Shown here piece by piece: positions 1 through 7,668 of a stretch of DNA of 56,521 bases (positions within the stretch are counted from its first letter, which is position 1; each line of letters opens with the position of its first letter). The stretch is from an uncultured Ruminococcus sp. (GTDB taxonomy: Bacteria; Bacillota; Clostridia; Oscillospirales; Acutalibacteraceae): the NCBI GenBank assembly GCA_905234535.1, contig CAJOII010000002.1, positions 1 to 56,521 on the forward strand, read 5' to 3'. Made by a program: the position numbers and the translations under genes. The notes beneath the pieces are model-generated. The model was not told where the DNA came from. It saw only the letters and a list, made by a program, of their open reading frames with translations, and searched no databases.

Positions 1-28
1 CCCTGCTTTGTTCACCGTGTGTTCCCAT
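1..28 (-). CDS. 5' end of an unidentified gene leaving the window
   Basis: Reading the minus strand, an AGGAG ribosome site (39-43) lies 10 bases before an ATG at 26-28, followed by an open frame (MGTHGEQSR) that runs off the window edge. Only nine codons are visible, so no function can be given. The gene would be divergent from the flavodoxin-like gene at 213. The assignment rests only on the Shine-Dalgarno site plus start codon. Confidence 0.3.
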
Positions 29-141
29 TTGAAGTCATCTCCTCTTTTTCATTCTACCATTATTAACTTCAAATGTACACTTTTATTATACAGGTTCAAC
101 CAATTATAGATTCGATATTTTCAGTTTTTGGTAAAATCATA

Positions 142-170
142 TTGACAAATTATATTTTATACAATATAAT
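142..170 (+). promoter_or_regulatory. Consensus sigma-A promoter of the flavodoxin-like gene
   Basis: A perfect -35 TTGACA (142-147) and perfect -10 TATAAT (165-170) are separated by 17 bases. Transcription should start near 177, giving a leader of about 36 bases before the start at 213. Confidence 0.85.
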
Positions 171-212
171 TTTCAGAAAGTAAAACAATTCAATACAGAA
201 GGGATGAGAACG

Positions 213-632
213 ATGAAAATCGCGATCCGGTATTTTACCAAGTCTAAGAAGGGCAACACCGAGAAACTCGCGGAGAAGATATCCGAAGCTGTCGGGGTTG
301 AGTCTTTGGAAGTCTCCCGTTATCTCAACGAGAAGGTGGATCGGCTGTTTCTCGTCAACGCGATGTACGCCGCGTCGATCGATCCGAAGGTCAAGGACTT
401 CCTGTCCTCAAACCGCGACAGGATCGGGGAGGTCGTCAACTTCTCCACCTCCGCATCGGGAAAGTCCACATGGGGGCTTGTCAAGAAAGAGTGTGACGCG
501 CTGGGGATCCGTATTAGCGAGAAAGAGTTCCACTGCGCGGCTTCGTGGATATTCATCAACAAGGGGCTGCCCTCTGAGAAAGACTATGAAGAAGCAGGGC
601 GGTTCGCCGCATCTATGACAGAGTTTTCCTAA
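213..632 (+). CDS. Flavodoxin-like small protein
   Basis: A protein of 139 residues with the N-terminal pattern of a flavodoxin fold: a beta strand (MKIAIRYFTKSKKGNTEKLA) whose Ser/Lys/Gly/Asn/Thr loop resembles the FMN phosphate-binding loop, then alternating helices and strands. A later STSASGKSTWG segment resembles the second FMN loop. It probably binds FMN and carries electrons or acts as a small oxidoreductase in the cytosol; partner unknown. An ATG at 204 is in frame, but AGAAGGG at 197-203 abuts it, while it is 9 bases from the ATG at 213, so 213 is chosen. It is monocistronic, between its own promoter and terminator. Confidence 0.7.
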   Translation: MKIAIRYFTKSKKGNTEKLAEKISEAVGVESLEVSRYLNEKVDRLFLVNAMYAASIDPKVKDFLSSNRDRIGEVVNFSTSASGKSTWGLVKKECDALGIRISEKEFHCAASWIFINKGLPSEKDYEEAGRFAASMTEFS

Positions 633-651
633 TGCTGACAATATTGACGGG

Positions 652-694
652 ACCGGTCGGAAAGAGTCTATCTTTCCGGCCGGTTCTGTTTTTT
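652..694 (+). terminator. Rho-independent terminator after the flavodoxin-like gene
   Basis: A 14-bp stem (652-665 with 671-684, two G-T pairs allowed) with a short loop is followed by a T run at 689-694. Confidence 0.85.
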
Positions 695-748
695 GTTGTC
701 ACGGCAAACACCACAAAAAATAAAAAAGTCCTTTGGTTACTTTGACTC

Positions 749-777
749 TTTACACTTCTGCTTAAAACCGTTATAAT
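749..777 (+). promoter_or_regulatory. Promoter of the dockerin amylase
   Basis: TTTACA at 749-754 and TATAAT at 772-777 are spaced by 17 bases. A second possible -35 (TTGACT, 742-747) is too far from the -10 to be used with it. Confidence 0.75.
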
Positions 778-825
778 TTATAATAGGATTCTTTGCGGAT
801 TCAAAACGATTATGGAGTGAGATGA

Positions 826-3540
826 ATGAACAAAAGACTGATCAGCCTTGTGCTCTCTTTGTGTTTACTGATTTCCTGTGTGACGGCGACATCTGTCGGC
901 GCGTCTTCCCAGGCGGAGCTGGCTGCTTCGGGCGTTGATTACGGTCTTGCGAAAAAATGTGAAGACGGCAATATTCTCCAGTGCTTCAACTGGACGCTCT
1001 CTCAGATCCGTTCTGAGCTGCCCAATATCGCGAAAGCCGGCTTTACGACGGTTCAGACATCTCCGCTGCAGAGCCATGACGGCGGCAACGGCTGGTACTG
1101 GATCTATCAGCCCAAGGGCTTCTCGATTGGCAACGAGATCGGCTCTCTGAGCGATCTTCGCACCCTCTGCACACAGGCGCATCAGTACGGCGTCAAGATC
1201 ATCGTCGATGTCGTCGCGAATCACCTTGCCGGCGGCAACGATGGCTCGTGGGCGGGCAGTATCGACAGCGATATGAGAAACTCCGCTTACTTCCATAACC
1301 AAGGTCCGTGCTCAAACTACGACAACCGCTATGATGTCACCCACAAGAACATCGGTATGCCCGACCTGAACTCCGAGAACGCGACAGTGCAGAACAAGGT
1401 CGCCTCCATGGTCTCAAGCCTCAAGAGCGCCGGCGTCGACGGTATCCGCTGGGACGCCGCCAAGCATATCGGGCTGCCGTCGGAGAGCTGCCAGTTCTGG
1501 CCGAAGGTGACGAACTACGGCCTGTATAATTACGGCGAGATCCTCGACGCGCCCGCGGGCAAGAGTGCTTATCGGGTCAATAACGCGCTGATACAGGAGT
1601 ACGCGCAGTATATCGGTGTGACCGATGAGATCTTCAGCGGCACCATCACCGGTGCTATCCGCGACAAGACGGTCGTCAAGGGCACCGGCAACTGGATCGA
1701 CCGCGGCGTCAGCGCAAACCGCGTTGTCTACTGGGCGGAGAGCCACGATACCTACAGCAACGAGAAGGGCTGGACCAAGAACCTCAGCGAAAACCAGATC
1801 GACCGCGCTTACGCGATCCTCGGCGCGAGAGCCGACTCTCAGACGATGTACCTCTCAAGACCGTTTGAGAAGAACTACGGCAGCATCACCACCGCCCGAA
1901 AAGGCAGCACTCATTTCACCTCCAAAGAGGTCGCGGCGGTCAACCACTTCCACAACGCGATGGTCGGCACCAAAGAGGCGCTCGCTACCGGCAGCGGCTG
2001 TTATGTCATTTGCCGCGAGGGCGGCGCAGTGATCGTGTCCGCGAGCGGCGCGAATGTCGATGTTACGGTCAAGAACGCCGACGGCATCGTCCCCGCGGGC
2101 ATCTATACCGACGAGGTGTCGGGATCGAGCTTTACGGTTACCGAGACCGAGATCAGCGGCTGCATCGGCTCCTCAGGTATCGCCGTGATTTACGGCGAGC
2201 CTGTCACCGGACCGCGCGTCTCGGCGTCTCCCGAGAGCTCTTTGTACAAGACCGATACCCTCTCAGTGACGCTGAGCGTCGTGAACGCGACTTCGGCTTC
2301 GTATTCTCTCGACGGGGGTTCCTTTATCAATTACACGAACGGTCAGAAGATCACGATCGGTCAGGGTAAGGCTTACGGGACCGTTACCACCCTGACGCTC
2401 AAAGCCTCAAGCGGCTCGAAGACCGACGAGAAGACCTATACCTATACAAAGGTGAATCCGAACGCCGCTCAGACGATCTATTTTGATAACTCATCCTACC
2501 GGTGGGCAAATGTCTACTGCTATCTCTACGGAGACAACGGCTCGAACGCCGACTGGCCGGGGGTCTTGATGAAGAAGGGAGCGGATAATATCTATACCTA
2601 CACCGTACCTTCAAATTTCAAATACGGCAAGGTGCTCTTTACCGAGAGCGCGAACGCGACCGATAACCGCTATCCCGCGAACAACGAACCCGGACTTGAT
2701 CTCGGCGGCGAGTCGATGATCTTCGGTCAGAATTACTCGTGGGAGGTATTCTGCGGGATCCTTCCCACACAGCCGACCACAGCGCCGACGCGGATTCCGA
2801 CACAGGCGCCGACCCCCGCTCCGACACAGGCGCCGACGCAGCCGTCCACCTCTGCGCCGACACAGGCTTCTACCGATCCCTCTGAGCGTGTGATGATCGG
2901 CGACAGCGATCTTGACGGCAAGGTCACCATCGTCGACGCGACCACTATCCAGCGCCATCTTGCGAGCATCAAGATCCTCTCGGGAAACGCCCTTAAAGCG
3001 TCGGATGTCGACGCGGATCAGAAGGTTACGGTGGTCGATGTCACGAATATCCAGCGCTATCTCGCGGGGCTGACCGCGCCGGACAGCATCGGAAAATATA
3101 CGGGCGAATCCGCTTCGGCAACAGAACCGCCCCAGCCGCCGACCGCGGCTCCTACATTAGCGCCTACCGAAAGACCTACTCAAGCGCCGACCGCGGCTCC
3201 CACTCAAGCGCCGACTCAAGCGCCGACTCAAGCTCCCACAAAACCCTCGACCGTTGTCACCCTCAACGCGTCCAAGACCAGCGCGCTTCCCGAAGCTTGG
3301 TATGCGTGGACATGGGGAGAGAAGGAGGGCAGATGGGTCAAAGGCGTCGGCAGCGCCTCTTTTGTGACCTTCAGCGGACTGGACACGAATGTCATCTTTG
3401 TCCGCGCAAATCCCGATATGAGTATCGGCTGGGACAACGGCTCGGTCTGGAACAAGACCGAGGATCTGACTACTCATCTCGGCGGCACCTTCACCACATC
3501 AGGCTGGAACAGCAGTCTCATGGTCGGTTCGTGGACATAG
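826..3540 (+). CDS. Secreted GH13 alpha-amylase with internal dockerin
   Basis: A 904-residue extracellular endo-acting starch hydrolase. A signal peptide covers about residues 1-26. The GH13 domain (about 35-460) reads like Bacillus AmyE (subfamily GH13_28 by resemblance): catalytic D210 in IRWDAAKHI, E238 in YGEILD and D308 in AESHD. Next come an Ig-like segment (about 462-545), a CBM26-type starch-binding module (about 549-645), a Pro/Thr linker, a type I dockerin with two calcium repeats (about 692-755), a second PT linker and a last beta-rich Trp-containing domain (about 812-904) of uncertain family. A dockerin followed by another module is unusual, since dockerins are normally terminal. 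GGAG at 814-817 supports the ATG at 826. The gene has its own promoter and terminator. By analogy with Ruminococcus bromii it should dock to a cohesin scaffold. Confidence 0.93.
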   Translation: MNKRLISLVLSLCLLISCVTATSVGASSQAELAASGVDYGLAKKCEDGNILQCFNWTLSQIRSELPNIAKAGFTTVQTSPLQSHDGGNGWYWIYQPKGFSIGNEIGSLSDLRTLCTQAHQYGVKIIVDVVANHLAGGNDGSWAGSIDSDMRNSAYFHNQGPCSNYDNRYDVTHKNIGMPDLNSENATVQNKVASMVSSLKSAGVDGIRWDAAKHIGLPSESCQFWPKVTNYGLYNYGEILDAPAGKSAYRVNNALIQEYAQYIGVTDEIFSGTITGAIRDKTVVKGTGNWIDRGVSANRVVYWAESHDTYSNEKGWTKNLSENQIDRAYAILGARADSQTMYLSRPFEKNYGSITTARKGSTHFTSKEVAAVNHFHNAMVGTKEALATGSGCYVICREGGAVIVSASGANVDVTVKNADGIVPAGIYTDEVSGSSFTVTETEISGCIGSSGIAVIYGEPVTGPRVSASPESSLYKTDTLSVTLSVVNATSASYSLDGGSFINYTNGQKITIGQGKAYGTVTTLTLKASSGSKTDEKTYTYTKVNPNAAQTIYFDNSSYRWANVYCYLYGDNGSNADWPGVLMKKGADNIYTYTVPSNFKYGKVLFTESANATDNRYPANNEPGLDLGGESMIFGQNYSWEVFCGILPTQPTTAPTRIPTQAPTPAPTQAPTQPSTSAPTQASTDPSERVMIGDSDLDGKVTIVDATTIQRHLASIKILSGNALKASDVDADQKVTVVDVTNIQRYLAGLTAPDSIGKYTGESASATEPPQPPTAAPTLAPTERPTQAPTAAPTQAPTQAPTQAPTKPSTVVTLNASKTSALPEAWYAWTWGEKEGRWVKGVGSASFVTFSGLDTNVIFVRANPDMSIGWDNGSVWNKTEDLTTHLGGTFTTSGWNSSLMVGSWT

Positions 3541-3561
3541 CATAAAGCAGATACAGATTTC

Positions 3562-3594
3562 AAATGCCTCATTATATATGGGGCATTTTGTTTT
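3562..3594 (+). terminator. Terminator after the dockerin amylase
   Basis: A 9-bp stem (3562-3570 with 3580-3588, one G-T pair) and an AT-rich loop are followed by a T-rich tract. Confidence 0.75.
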
Positions 3595-3713
3595 CAGCGG
3601 AAAGCGGCGTAGAATATTTGACTAAATTATTGCAAGTTTTGCAAGGGCTCCTTCATTTTTTGCCGAAAAACGGAGATAAATCGAAAGGCAGAGAAATAAT
3701 CGGTGCATTTTTC

Positions 3714-3742
3714 TTGACAAATTATTCATAAAAGTTTATAAT
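3714..3742 (+). promoter_or_regulatory. Consensus promoter of the amino acid ABC operon
   Basis: TTGACA (3714-3719), a 17-base spacer and TATAAT (3737-3742). The predicted leader is about 65 bases. No riboswitch fold was recognised in it. Confidence 0.85.
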
Positions 3743-3812
3743 TATTCTGGCTTTTTGCTTAGAGAAGTCGCCACTGCGGTGATTTCCGAAAATAAGAACA
3801 GGAGATGTTTCT

Positions 3813-4616
3813 ATGAAAAAGTTTTTAGCGCTTATCCTTGCTATCGCGATGATAGCTTCCGTTGCAGCTTTAGCAGGCTGCTCCAACTCCGGCTCCGGCA
3901 ATGAGACCAATGCCGACACCGATAACGGCACCGCTGATGATGCAAAGACCTATATCATCTACTCCGACAACGCGTTCGCTCCCTTCGAGTATCTCGACGA
4001 GACCACCAACGAATATGTCGGCGTTGATATGGACATCATGGCTGCTGTCGCTGAGGACCAGGGCATCAAGTATGAGATGCACAACGAGGGCTTCGACGCT
4101 TCTATGGGCGCTGTTCAGTCCGGTCAGGCAGACGCTATGATCGCCGGCATGACCATTACCGACGAGAGAAAAGAGACCTATGATTTCTCCGAGGCTTATT
4201 TTGATGACGGTCAGGTTATCGTTGTCAAGCCCGGCTCCGACATCAAGTCCTTAGAGGATCTCAAGGGCAAGACCGTAGCCTGCAAGACTTCCACAGTCGG
4301 CGGCGAGTACGGCGAGTCCATCAAGGATCAGTACGGCTTCGAGATCCACTATTATGAAGGCTCCGACACTATGTATCAGGCGGTCATCACCGGTTCCGAC
4401 GACGCTTGTATTGAGGACTTCTCCGTTATCGGCTGGGCGATCGAGTCCGAGGGCGTTGAGCTGTCCATCATCACCGAGCCCGCGAATGTCAAGGGTTACG
4501 GCTTTGCTGTCAAGAAGGGCGAGAACGCTGAGCTCTTAGAGAAGTTTGACGCAGGTCTTGCGAACATCAAGGCAAACGGCAAGTACAAAGAGATCTTAGC
4601 GAAGTACGGTTATTGA
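3813..4616 (+). CDS. Polar amino acid ABC transporter substrate-binding lipoprotein
   Basis: A 267-residue extracellular solute-binding protein of family 3 (polar amino acids, cystine or glutamine type). A signal peptide ends in a lipobox (LAGC), so the mature protein should be lipid-anchored, followed by an acidic, Gly/Asn/Asp-rich tether. The ligand-binding core begins at YIIYSDNAFAPFEY, with the family signature GVDMDIMAAVAE and later MTITDERKETYDFSEAYF. It delivers ligand to the permease and ATPase encoded next. The exact amino acid cannot be read from sequence. Its start is supported by GGAGATG seven bases upstream. A strong hairpin after the stop probably raises its mRNA level above that of the permease. 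Confidence 0.92.
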   Translation: MKKFLALILAIAMIASVAALAGCSNSGSGNETNADTDNGTADDAKTYIIYSDNAFAPFEYLDETTNEYVGVDMDIMAAVAEDQGIKYEMHNEGFDASMGAVQSGQADAMIAGMTITDERKETYDFSEAYFDDGQVIVVKPGSDIKSLEDLKGKTVACKTSTVGGEYGESIKDQYGFEIHYYEGSDTMYQAVITGSDDACIEDFSVIGWAIESEGVELSIITEPANVKGYGFAVKKGENAELLEKFDAGLANIKANGKYKEILAKYGY

Positions 4617-4636
4617 TCCGTTTTTTGAATCGGTAT

Positions 4637-4668
4637 GTTCAGCACGATAAATCTTTATCGTGCTGAAC
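4637..4668 (+). other. Intercistronic hairpin between binding protein and permease genes
   Basis: A perfect 15-bp inverted repeat (4637-4651 with 4654-4668) has almost no loop and no downstream T run. It therefore looks like an mRNA-stabilising or partial-readthrough hairpin rather than a clean terminator, as is known between malE and malF-type genes. Confidence 0.7.
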
Positions 4669-4759
4669 TTTATACTGTACAGAAACCCCGTGTTTCTATA
4701 GAGTATAGAGTTCAAAGCGTTTATGACGCGAAGAGATTATAGATAAGGCAGATGTTGTT

Positions 4760-5455
4760 ATGAATTTTGGAAGAGTATTACAAGACGCGACCCCGCTGCT
4801 GCTCGAAGGTCTGAAGCTGACCATCCTGGTCTCGCTGATATCCATCGCGATCGGTATGGTGATCGGTCTTCTGATGTGCTTGATGAAGATGTCGAAGAAC
4901 AAGGTCCTCTCCGCGATCGCGGGCGTGTATATCTGGATCATCCGAGGCACCCCGATGCTGGTGCAGGCGTTCATCGTGTTCTTCGGTTTTCCGCAGCTGA
5001 TCCAGCTGATGATCCCCACATTCCGTCTTGACGCGTTCACTGCGGGTATCGTCACCCTGTCGCTGAATGCCGGCGCGTATCTCGCCGAGATCTTCAGAGG
5101 CGGCATCATGGCTGTCCCGAAGGGCCAGTCCGAGGCGGCGCGCTCCTTAGGTCTCTCTCAGGGCAAGACGATGTGGAAGGTTGTCCTCCCTCAGGCGATC
5201 AAGATCTCGATTCCTTCTCTCGTCAACCAGTTCATCATCACCATCAAGGATACCTCCATCCTGTCGGTCATCGGGCTTGCGGAGCTTGTCAATAAAGCCA
5301 AGACCTATGTCGGCAAAAGCTACGAGTTCTTCGCTACCTATATCTTCGTTGCGATCTACTACCTTGTGATCATCTCGCTGCTGATGGTTTTGTCTAACTA
5401 TATCGAGAAGAAGCTCAAATACGAAGGAAAGAAGAGGCACCGTGATGAGCAGTAA
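4760..5455 (+). CDS. Amino acid ABC transporter permease
   Basis: A 231-residue integral membrane protein of the HisM/GlnP family. Hydrophobic segments occupy about residues 18-42, 55-80, 85-110 and 190-215. The cytoplasmic EAA loop, which contacts the ATPase, reads [20 protein letters not shown] (about 122-141). It forms the channel of the importer together with the lipoprotein upstream and the ATPase downstream. The Shine-Dalgarno sequence is weak, consistent with lower expression than the binding protein. The stop codon lies inside the start region of the ATPase gene, an 11-base overlap that suggests coupled translation. Confidence 0.92.
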   Translation: MNFGRVLQDATPLLLEGLKLTILVSLISIAIGMVIGLLMCLMKMSKNKVLSAIAGVYIWIIRGTPMLVQAFIVFFGFPQLIQLMIPTFRLDAFTAGIVTLSLNAGAYLAEIFRGGIMAVPKGQSEAARSLGLSQGKTMWKVVLPQAIKISIPSLVNQFIITIKDTSILSVIGLAELVNKAKTYVGKSYEFFATYIFVAIYYLVIISLLMVLSNYIEKKLKYEGKKRHRDEQ

Positions 5456-6194
5456 AGAATCAAAAAAAGAGAAAGTCGTCGTCAGGAACCTTCACAAGTA
5501 CTTTGATCATAACGAGGTGCTCACCGGTATCGATGTGGTGATCCATGAGGGAGAGGTCGTCTGTGTGATCGGCCCCTCCGGATCGGGCAAGTCCACCTTT
5601 TTGAGATGTCTCAATAAGTTGGAAGACGCCACCTCCGGCGATATCACCATCGACGGTTATGATATCACCGACAAGAAGGTCGATATCAACAAGGTCAGAG
5701 AGAACATCGGCATGGTGTTCCAGCAGTTCAACCTGTTCCCGAATATGAGCGTGGTGCGCAATATCATGATGGCGCCCGTAACACTCAAGAAGATGACCAA
5801 GGCAGAGGCGTATGAGAAGGCGATCGGGCTCTTAAAGCGCGTCGGTCTCGAGGAGAAGAGCGAAGCCTACCCCGGAGAGCTCTCAGGCGGTCAGCAGCAG
5901 CGTGTCGCGATCGCGAGGGCGCTTGCGATGAATCCGGACATCATGCTCTTTGACGAGCCTACCTCCGCGCTTGACCCCGAGATGGTCGGCGAGGTGCTCG
6001 ATGTTATGAAGGAGCTTGCCGCTGAGGGCATGACGATGGTCGTCGTGACCCATGAGATGGGTTTTGCCAGAGAGGTCGCCGACAGAGTGCTCTTCATGGC
6101 GGACGGTATCATCATGGAAGAGGGCACCCCCGAAGAGCTGTTCGGAAATCCTCAGAACGAGAGAACACAGGACTTCCTCAGAAAAGTACTTTAA
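5445..6194 (+). CDS. Amino acid ABC transporter ATP-binding protein
   Basis: A 249-residue ATPase of the GlnQ/HisP family. It contains a Walker A (GPSGSGKST), Q-loop (VFQQFNLFP), ABC signature (LSGGQQQR), Walker B ([14 protein letters not shown]) and a switch His (VVTHEMGFA). It powers uptake through the permease encoded just before. GTG at 5442 is also in frame, but GAAGAGG at 5431-5437 is better spaced for the ATG at 5445. It is the last gene of the three-gene operon and is followed by a strong terminator. C-terminal extensions seen in methionine importers are absent, which fits a polar amino acid substrate. Confidence 0.94.
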   Translation: MSSKESKKEKVVVRNLHKYFDHNEVLTGIDVVIHEGEVVCVIGPSGSGKSTFLRCLNKLEDATSGDITIDGYDITDKKVDINKVRENIGMVFQQFNLFPNMSVVRNIMMAPVTLKKMTKAEAYEKAIGLLKRVGLEEKSEAYPGELSGGQQQRVAIARALAMNPDIMLFDEPTSALDPEMVGEVLDVMKELAAEGMTMVVVTHEMGFAREVADRVLFMADGIIMEEGTPEELFGNPQNERTQDFLRKVL

Positions 6195-6200
6195 TCAAAG

Positions 6201-6223
6201 GACCGCTTCGGCGGTCTTTTTTT
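6201..6223 (+). terminator. Terminator of the amino acid ABC operon
   Basis: A six-bp GACCGC/GCGGTC stem with a TTCG tetraloop is followed by seven T residues. Confidence 0.93.
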
Positions 6224-6242
6224 AAAATAAATTTGAAAAGAA

Positions 6243-6279
6243 TGCATAAAAAACGCGATCCGGTTCGTTATATATACAG
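6243..6279 (+). promoter_or_regulatory. ECF-like promoter motif, copy B
   Basis: TGCATAAAAAACG (6243-6255) and CGTTATA (6266-6272), followed by ATACAGAAG, match at identical spacing the region before the dockerin gene at 11316 (11241-11277). The -35/-10 layout resembles an extracytoplasmic-function sigma promoter (CGT-type -10). An AT-rich tract lies just upstream. Confidence 0.5.
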
Positions 6280-6425
6280 AAGGGTGTCAGAAATGAACCC
6301 CTGATATGGCGGGAAAGCCTGAGAATATCGGCACACAGCGTCCGCCGTACGCTGAATTTGCTATCTCCTATATATTATAATCCCCTGAGAAAGGCTTCGG
6401 AAGTTTTCCGGAGCCTTTCACCCTT
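6280..6425 (+). ncRNA. Possible small RNA or short-peptide unit in a 378-base gap
   Basis: The gap 6195-6572 holds no sizeable gene. Between the promoter motif above and a 13-bp hairpin (6390-6402 with 6406-6418) a transcript of about 140 bases could be made. It contains a start-stop mini frame (ATG 6293, three codons, preceded at eight bases by AGAAGGG) and a 24-codon frame (6306-6380) without a clear ribosome site. The T run after the hairpin is weak. No Rfam family was recognised: SRP, 6S and tmRNA hallmarks were looked for and not found. Confidence 0.35.
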
Positions 6426-6476
6426 TATAGGAGAGAAGAGAGATTTGTGAACAATATGTAAATTTCGAAATTTAAC

Positions 6477-6532
6477 CTTGACTTTCTTTGACCTTTAGGA
6501 TATACTATAATCAAAGGTCAGGAAAAGTCAAA
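6477..6532 (+). promoter_or_regulatory. ctsR promoter with two CtsR operators
   Basis: Two CtsR heptad boxes (RGTCAAA-N3-RGTCAAA type) flank the promoter. One, on the minus strand at 6477-6493, has half-sites GGTCAAA and AGTCAAG. The other, on the plus strand at 6516-6532, has half-sites GGTCAGG and AGTCAAA. The -35 TTGACT (6478-6483) lies within the first box; the -10 TATACT (6501-6506) follows at 17 bases. Autorepression and heat induction are expected. Confidence 0.88.
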
Positions 6533-6572
6533 AGACTTTGAGATAAATATAAAGCAGAAAGAAGTCATTGAT

Positions 6573-7031
6573 ATGCGTATCACCGATTTGGTCGCCCAGT
6601 CGATCTTAGAACTCTTAGATGAACAGGACGGCGCAGCCGAGATCAAACGCAACGAGCTTGCGTCCTCTCTCGGATGTGTACCCAGCCAGATCAACTATGT
6701 CATCACCTCGCGCTTTACGCCCGAGCAGGGATATATCGTTGAGTCGCGCCGCGGAGGTGGAGGCTACATCCGCATCACCCGCATCTCGGCGCCCAAGCAG
6801 ACGATGCTGATGCATATCGTCAACTCGGTCGGAGACAAGCTTGACAAACGCTCCGCCGAGGTCATGCTCTCAAATCTCTTAGAGCGCGGGATCATCGATC
6901 CTTTGTCCGCCCGGCTGGTCGCGTCGGCTCTCGGAGACAGGGCGTACGCCGATGTCCCCAACGAGTACCGCGACAAGCTGAGGGCGTCAATCTTCAAGAA
7001 TATGCTGCTCACCATCATGAACAACACTTAA
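6573..7031 (+). CDS. ctsR: CtsR, repressor of class III heat-shock genes
   Basis: A 152-residue dimeric repressor, the family's usual length. The N-terminal winged helix-turn-helix contains ELASSLGCVPSQINYVITSRF and the glycine-rich wing RRGGGGYIRI, whose arginine is the heat-sensing and DNA-contact element in Bacillus. The C-terminal part mediates dimerisation and recognition by McsB. It represses its own operon through the two operators at 6477-6532. The following genes mcsA, mcsB and clpC encode the modulators and the Clp unfoldase that remove it under stress. AAGAAG upstream of the ATG is a modest ribosome site. Confidence 0.96.
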   Translation: MRITDLVAQSILELLDEQDGAAEIKRNELASSLGCVPSQINYVITSRFTPEQGYIVESRRGGGGYIRITRISAPKQTMLMHIVNSVGDKLDKRSAEVMLSNLLERGIIDPLSARLVASALGDRAYADVPNEYRDKLRASIFKNMLLTIMNNT

Positions 7032-7075
7032 AAACCGACAATTATTTCAAGAAGATATCATTACTATAAATAGGT

Positions 7076-7126
7076 GAGGGCAAAGCCCTCCCAAAATATT
7101 TCATATTTCACTTTTCATATTTCATA
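7076..7126 (+). repeat. Palindrome plus heptamer array between ctsR and mcsA
   Basis: GAGGGC/GCCCTC pairs at 7076-7081 and 7085-7090. It is followed by four heptamers (TTTCATA/TTTCACT) exactly 7 bases apart at 7099, 7106, 7113 and 7120. On the complementary strand each unit carries TGA, so all three frames are stopped. Same family as 12764, 22583, 39582, 45475 and 54201. Confidence 0.75.
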
Positions 7127-7147
7127 ACAGTCAGGGAGGTATTTAAA

Positions 7148-7666
7148 ATGTTATGTCAACACTGCAACAAAAATGAAGCAACCACTCATGTCAAGACCAA
7201 TATCAACGGCAAGGTCACGGAGTATATGCTCTGTGAAGAATGCGCTCAGAAGATGGGTTACACCGATATGTTCCCGGATTTCCATACGAGCTTTGAATCG
7301 CTTTTAGGCTCGTTCTTCTCGCCGGCGCTGCCGCAGAGGACCGGCGCTGTCCGCTGTCCTGTCTGCCGCAGCTCTTACAATGACATCTCACAGTCCGGCA
7401 AGGTCGGCTGCGCGATGTGCTACGAGACCTTCTTCGATGAGCTGATGCCCACCATCCGCCGCGTTCACGGTAACACCGAGCATATCGGCAAGCGCCCGAA
7501 GAGATTCTCATCGATCAGAGAGGTCAAGGAAGAGAAGCATGAAACACAACCCGCGTCAGAGAACAAAGCGGACCGTCTTAAGGCGGAGCTTGATCAGGCG
7601 ATCAAGACCCAGAACTTTGAGCGTGCCGCTGAGATCAGAGATGAGCTCAAGGGAATGGAGGGATAA
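7148..7666 (+). CDS. mcsA: McsA, activator of the protein arginine kinase
   Basis: A 172-residue zinc protein. CxxC pairs at the N-terminus (CQHC, CEEC) and in the middle (CPVC, CAMC) form two zinc-binding sites. The C-terminus (about 138-172) is a UVR motif (LKAELDQAIKTQNFERAAEI), shared with UvrB/UvrC and ClpC. In Bacillus McsA binds McsB and stimulates its kinase activity. A strong AGGGAGGT site precedes the ATG, and mcsB follows after two bases. A hairpin and heptamer repeat separate it from ctsR, which could uncouple their expression. Confidence 0.95.
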   Translation: MLCQHCNKNEATTHVKTNINGKVTEYMLCEECAQKMGYTDMFPDFHTSFESLLGSFFSPALPQRTGAVRCPVCRSSYNDISQSGKVGCAMCYETFFDELMPTIRRVHGNTEHIGKRPKRFSSIREVKEEKHETQPASENKADRLKAELDQAIKTQNFERAAEIRDELKGMEG

Positions 7667-7668
7667 CG

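Noticed and set aside
3743-3812. Riboswitch in the leader of the amino acid transporter.
   Set aside because: Only about 65 bases, with one weak CAC/GTG pairing and no terminator alternative.
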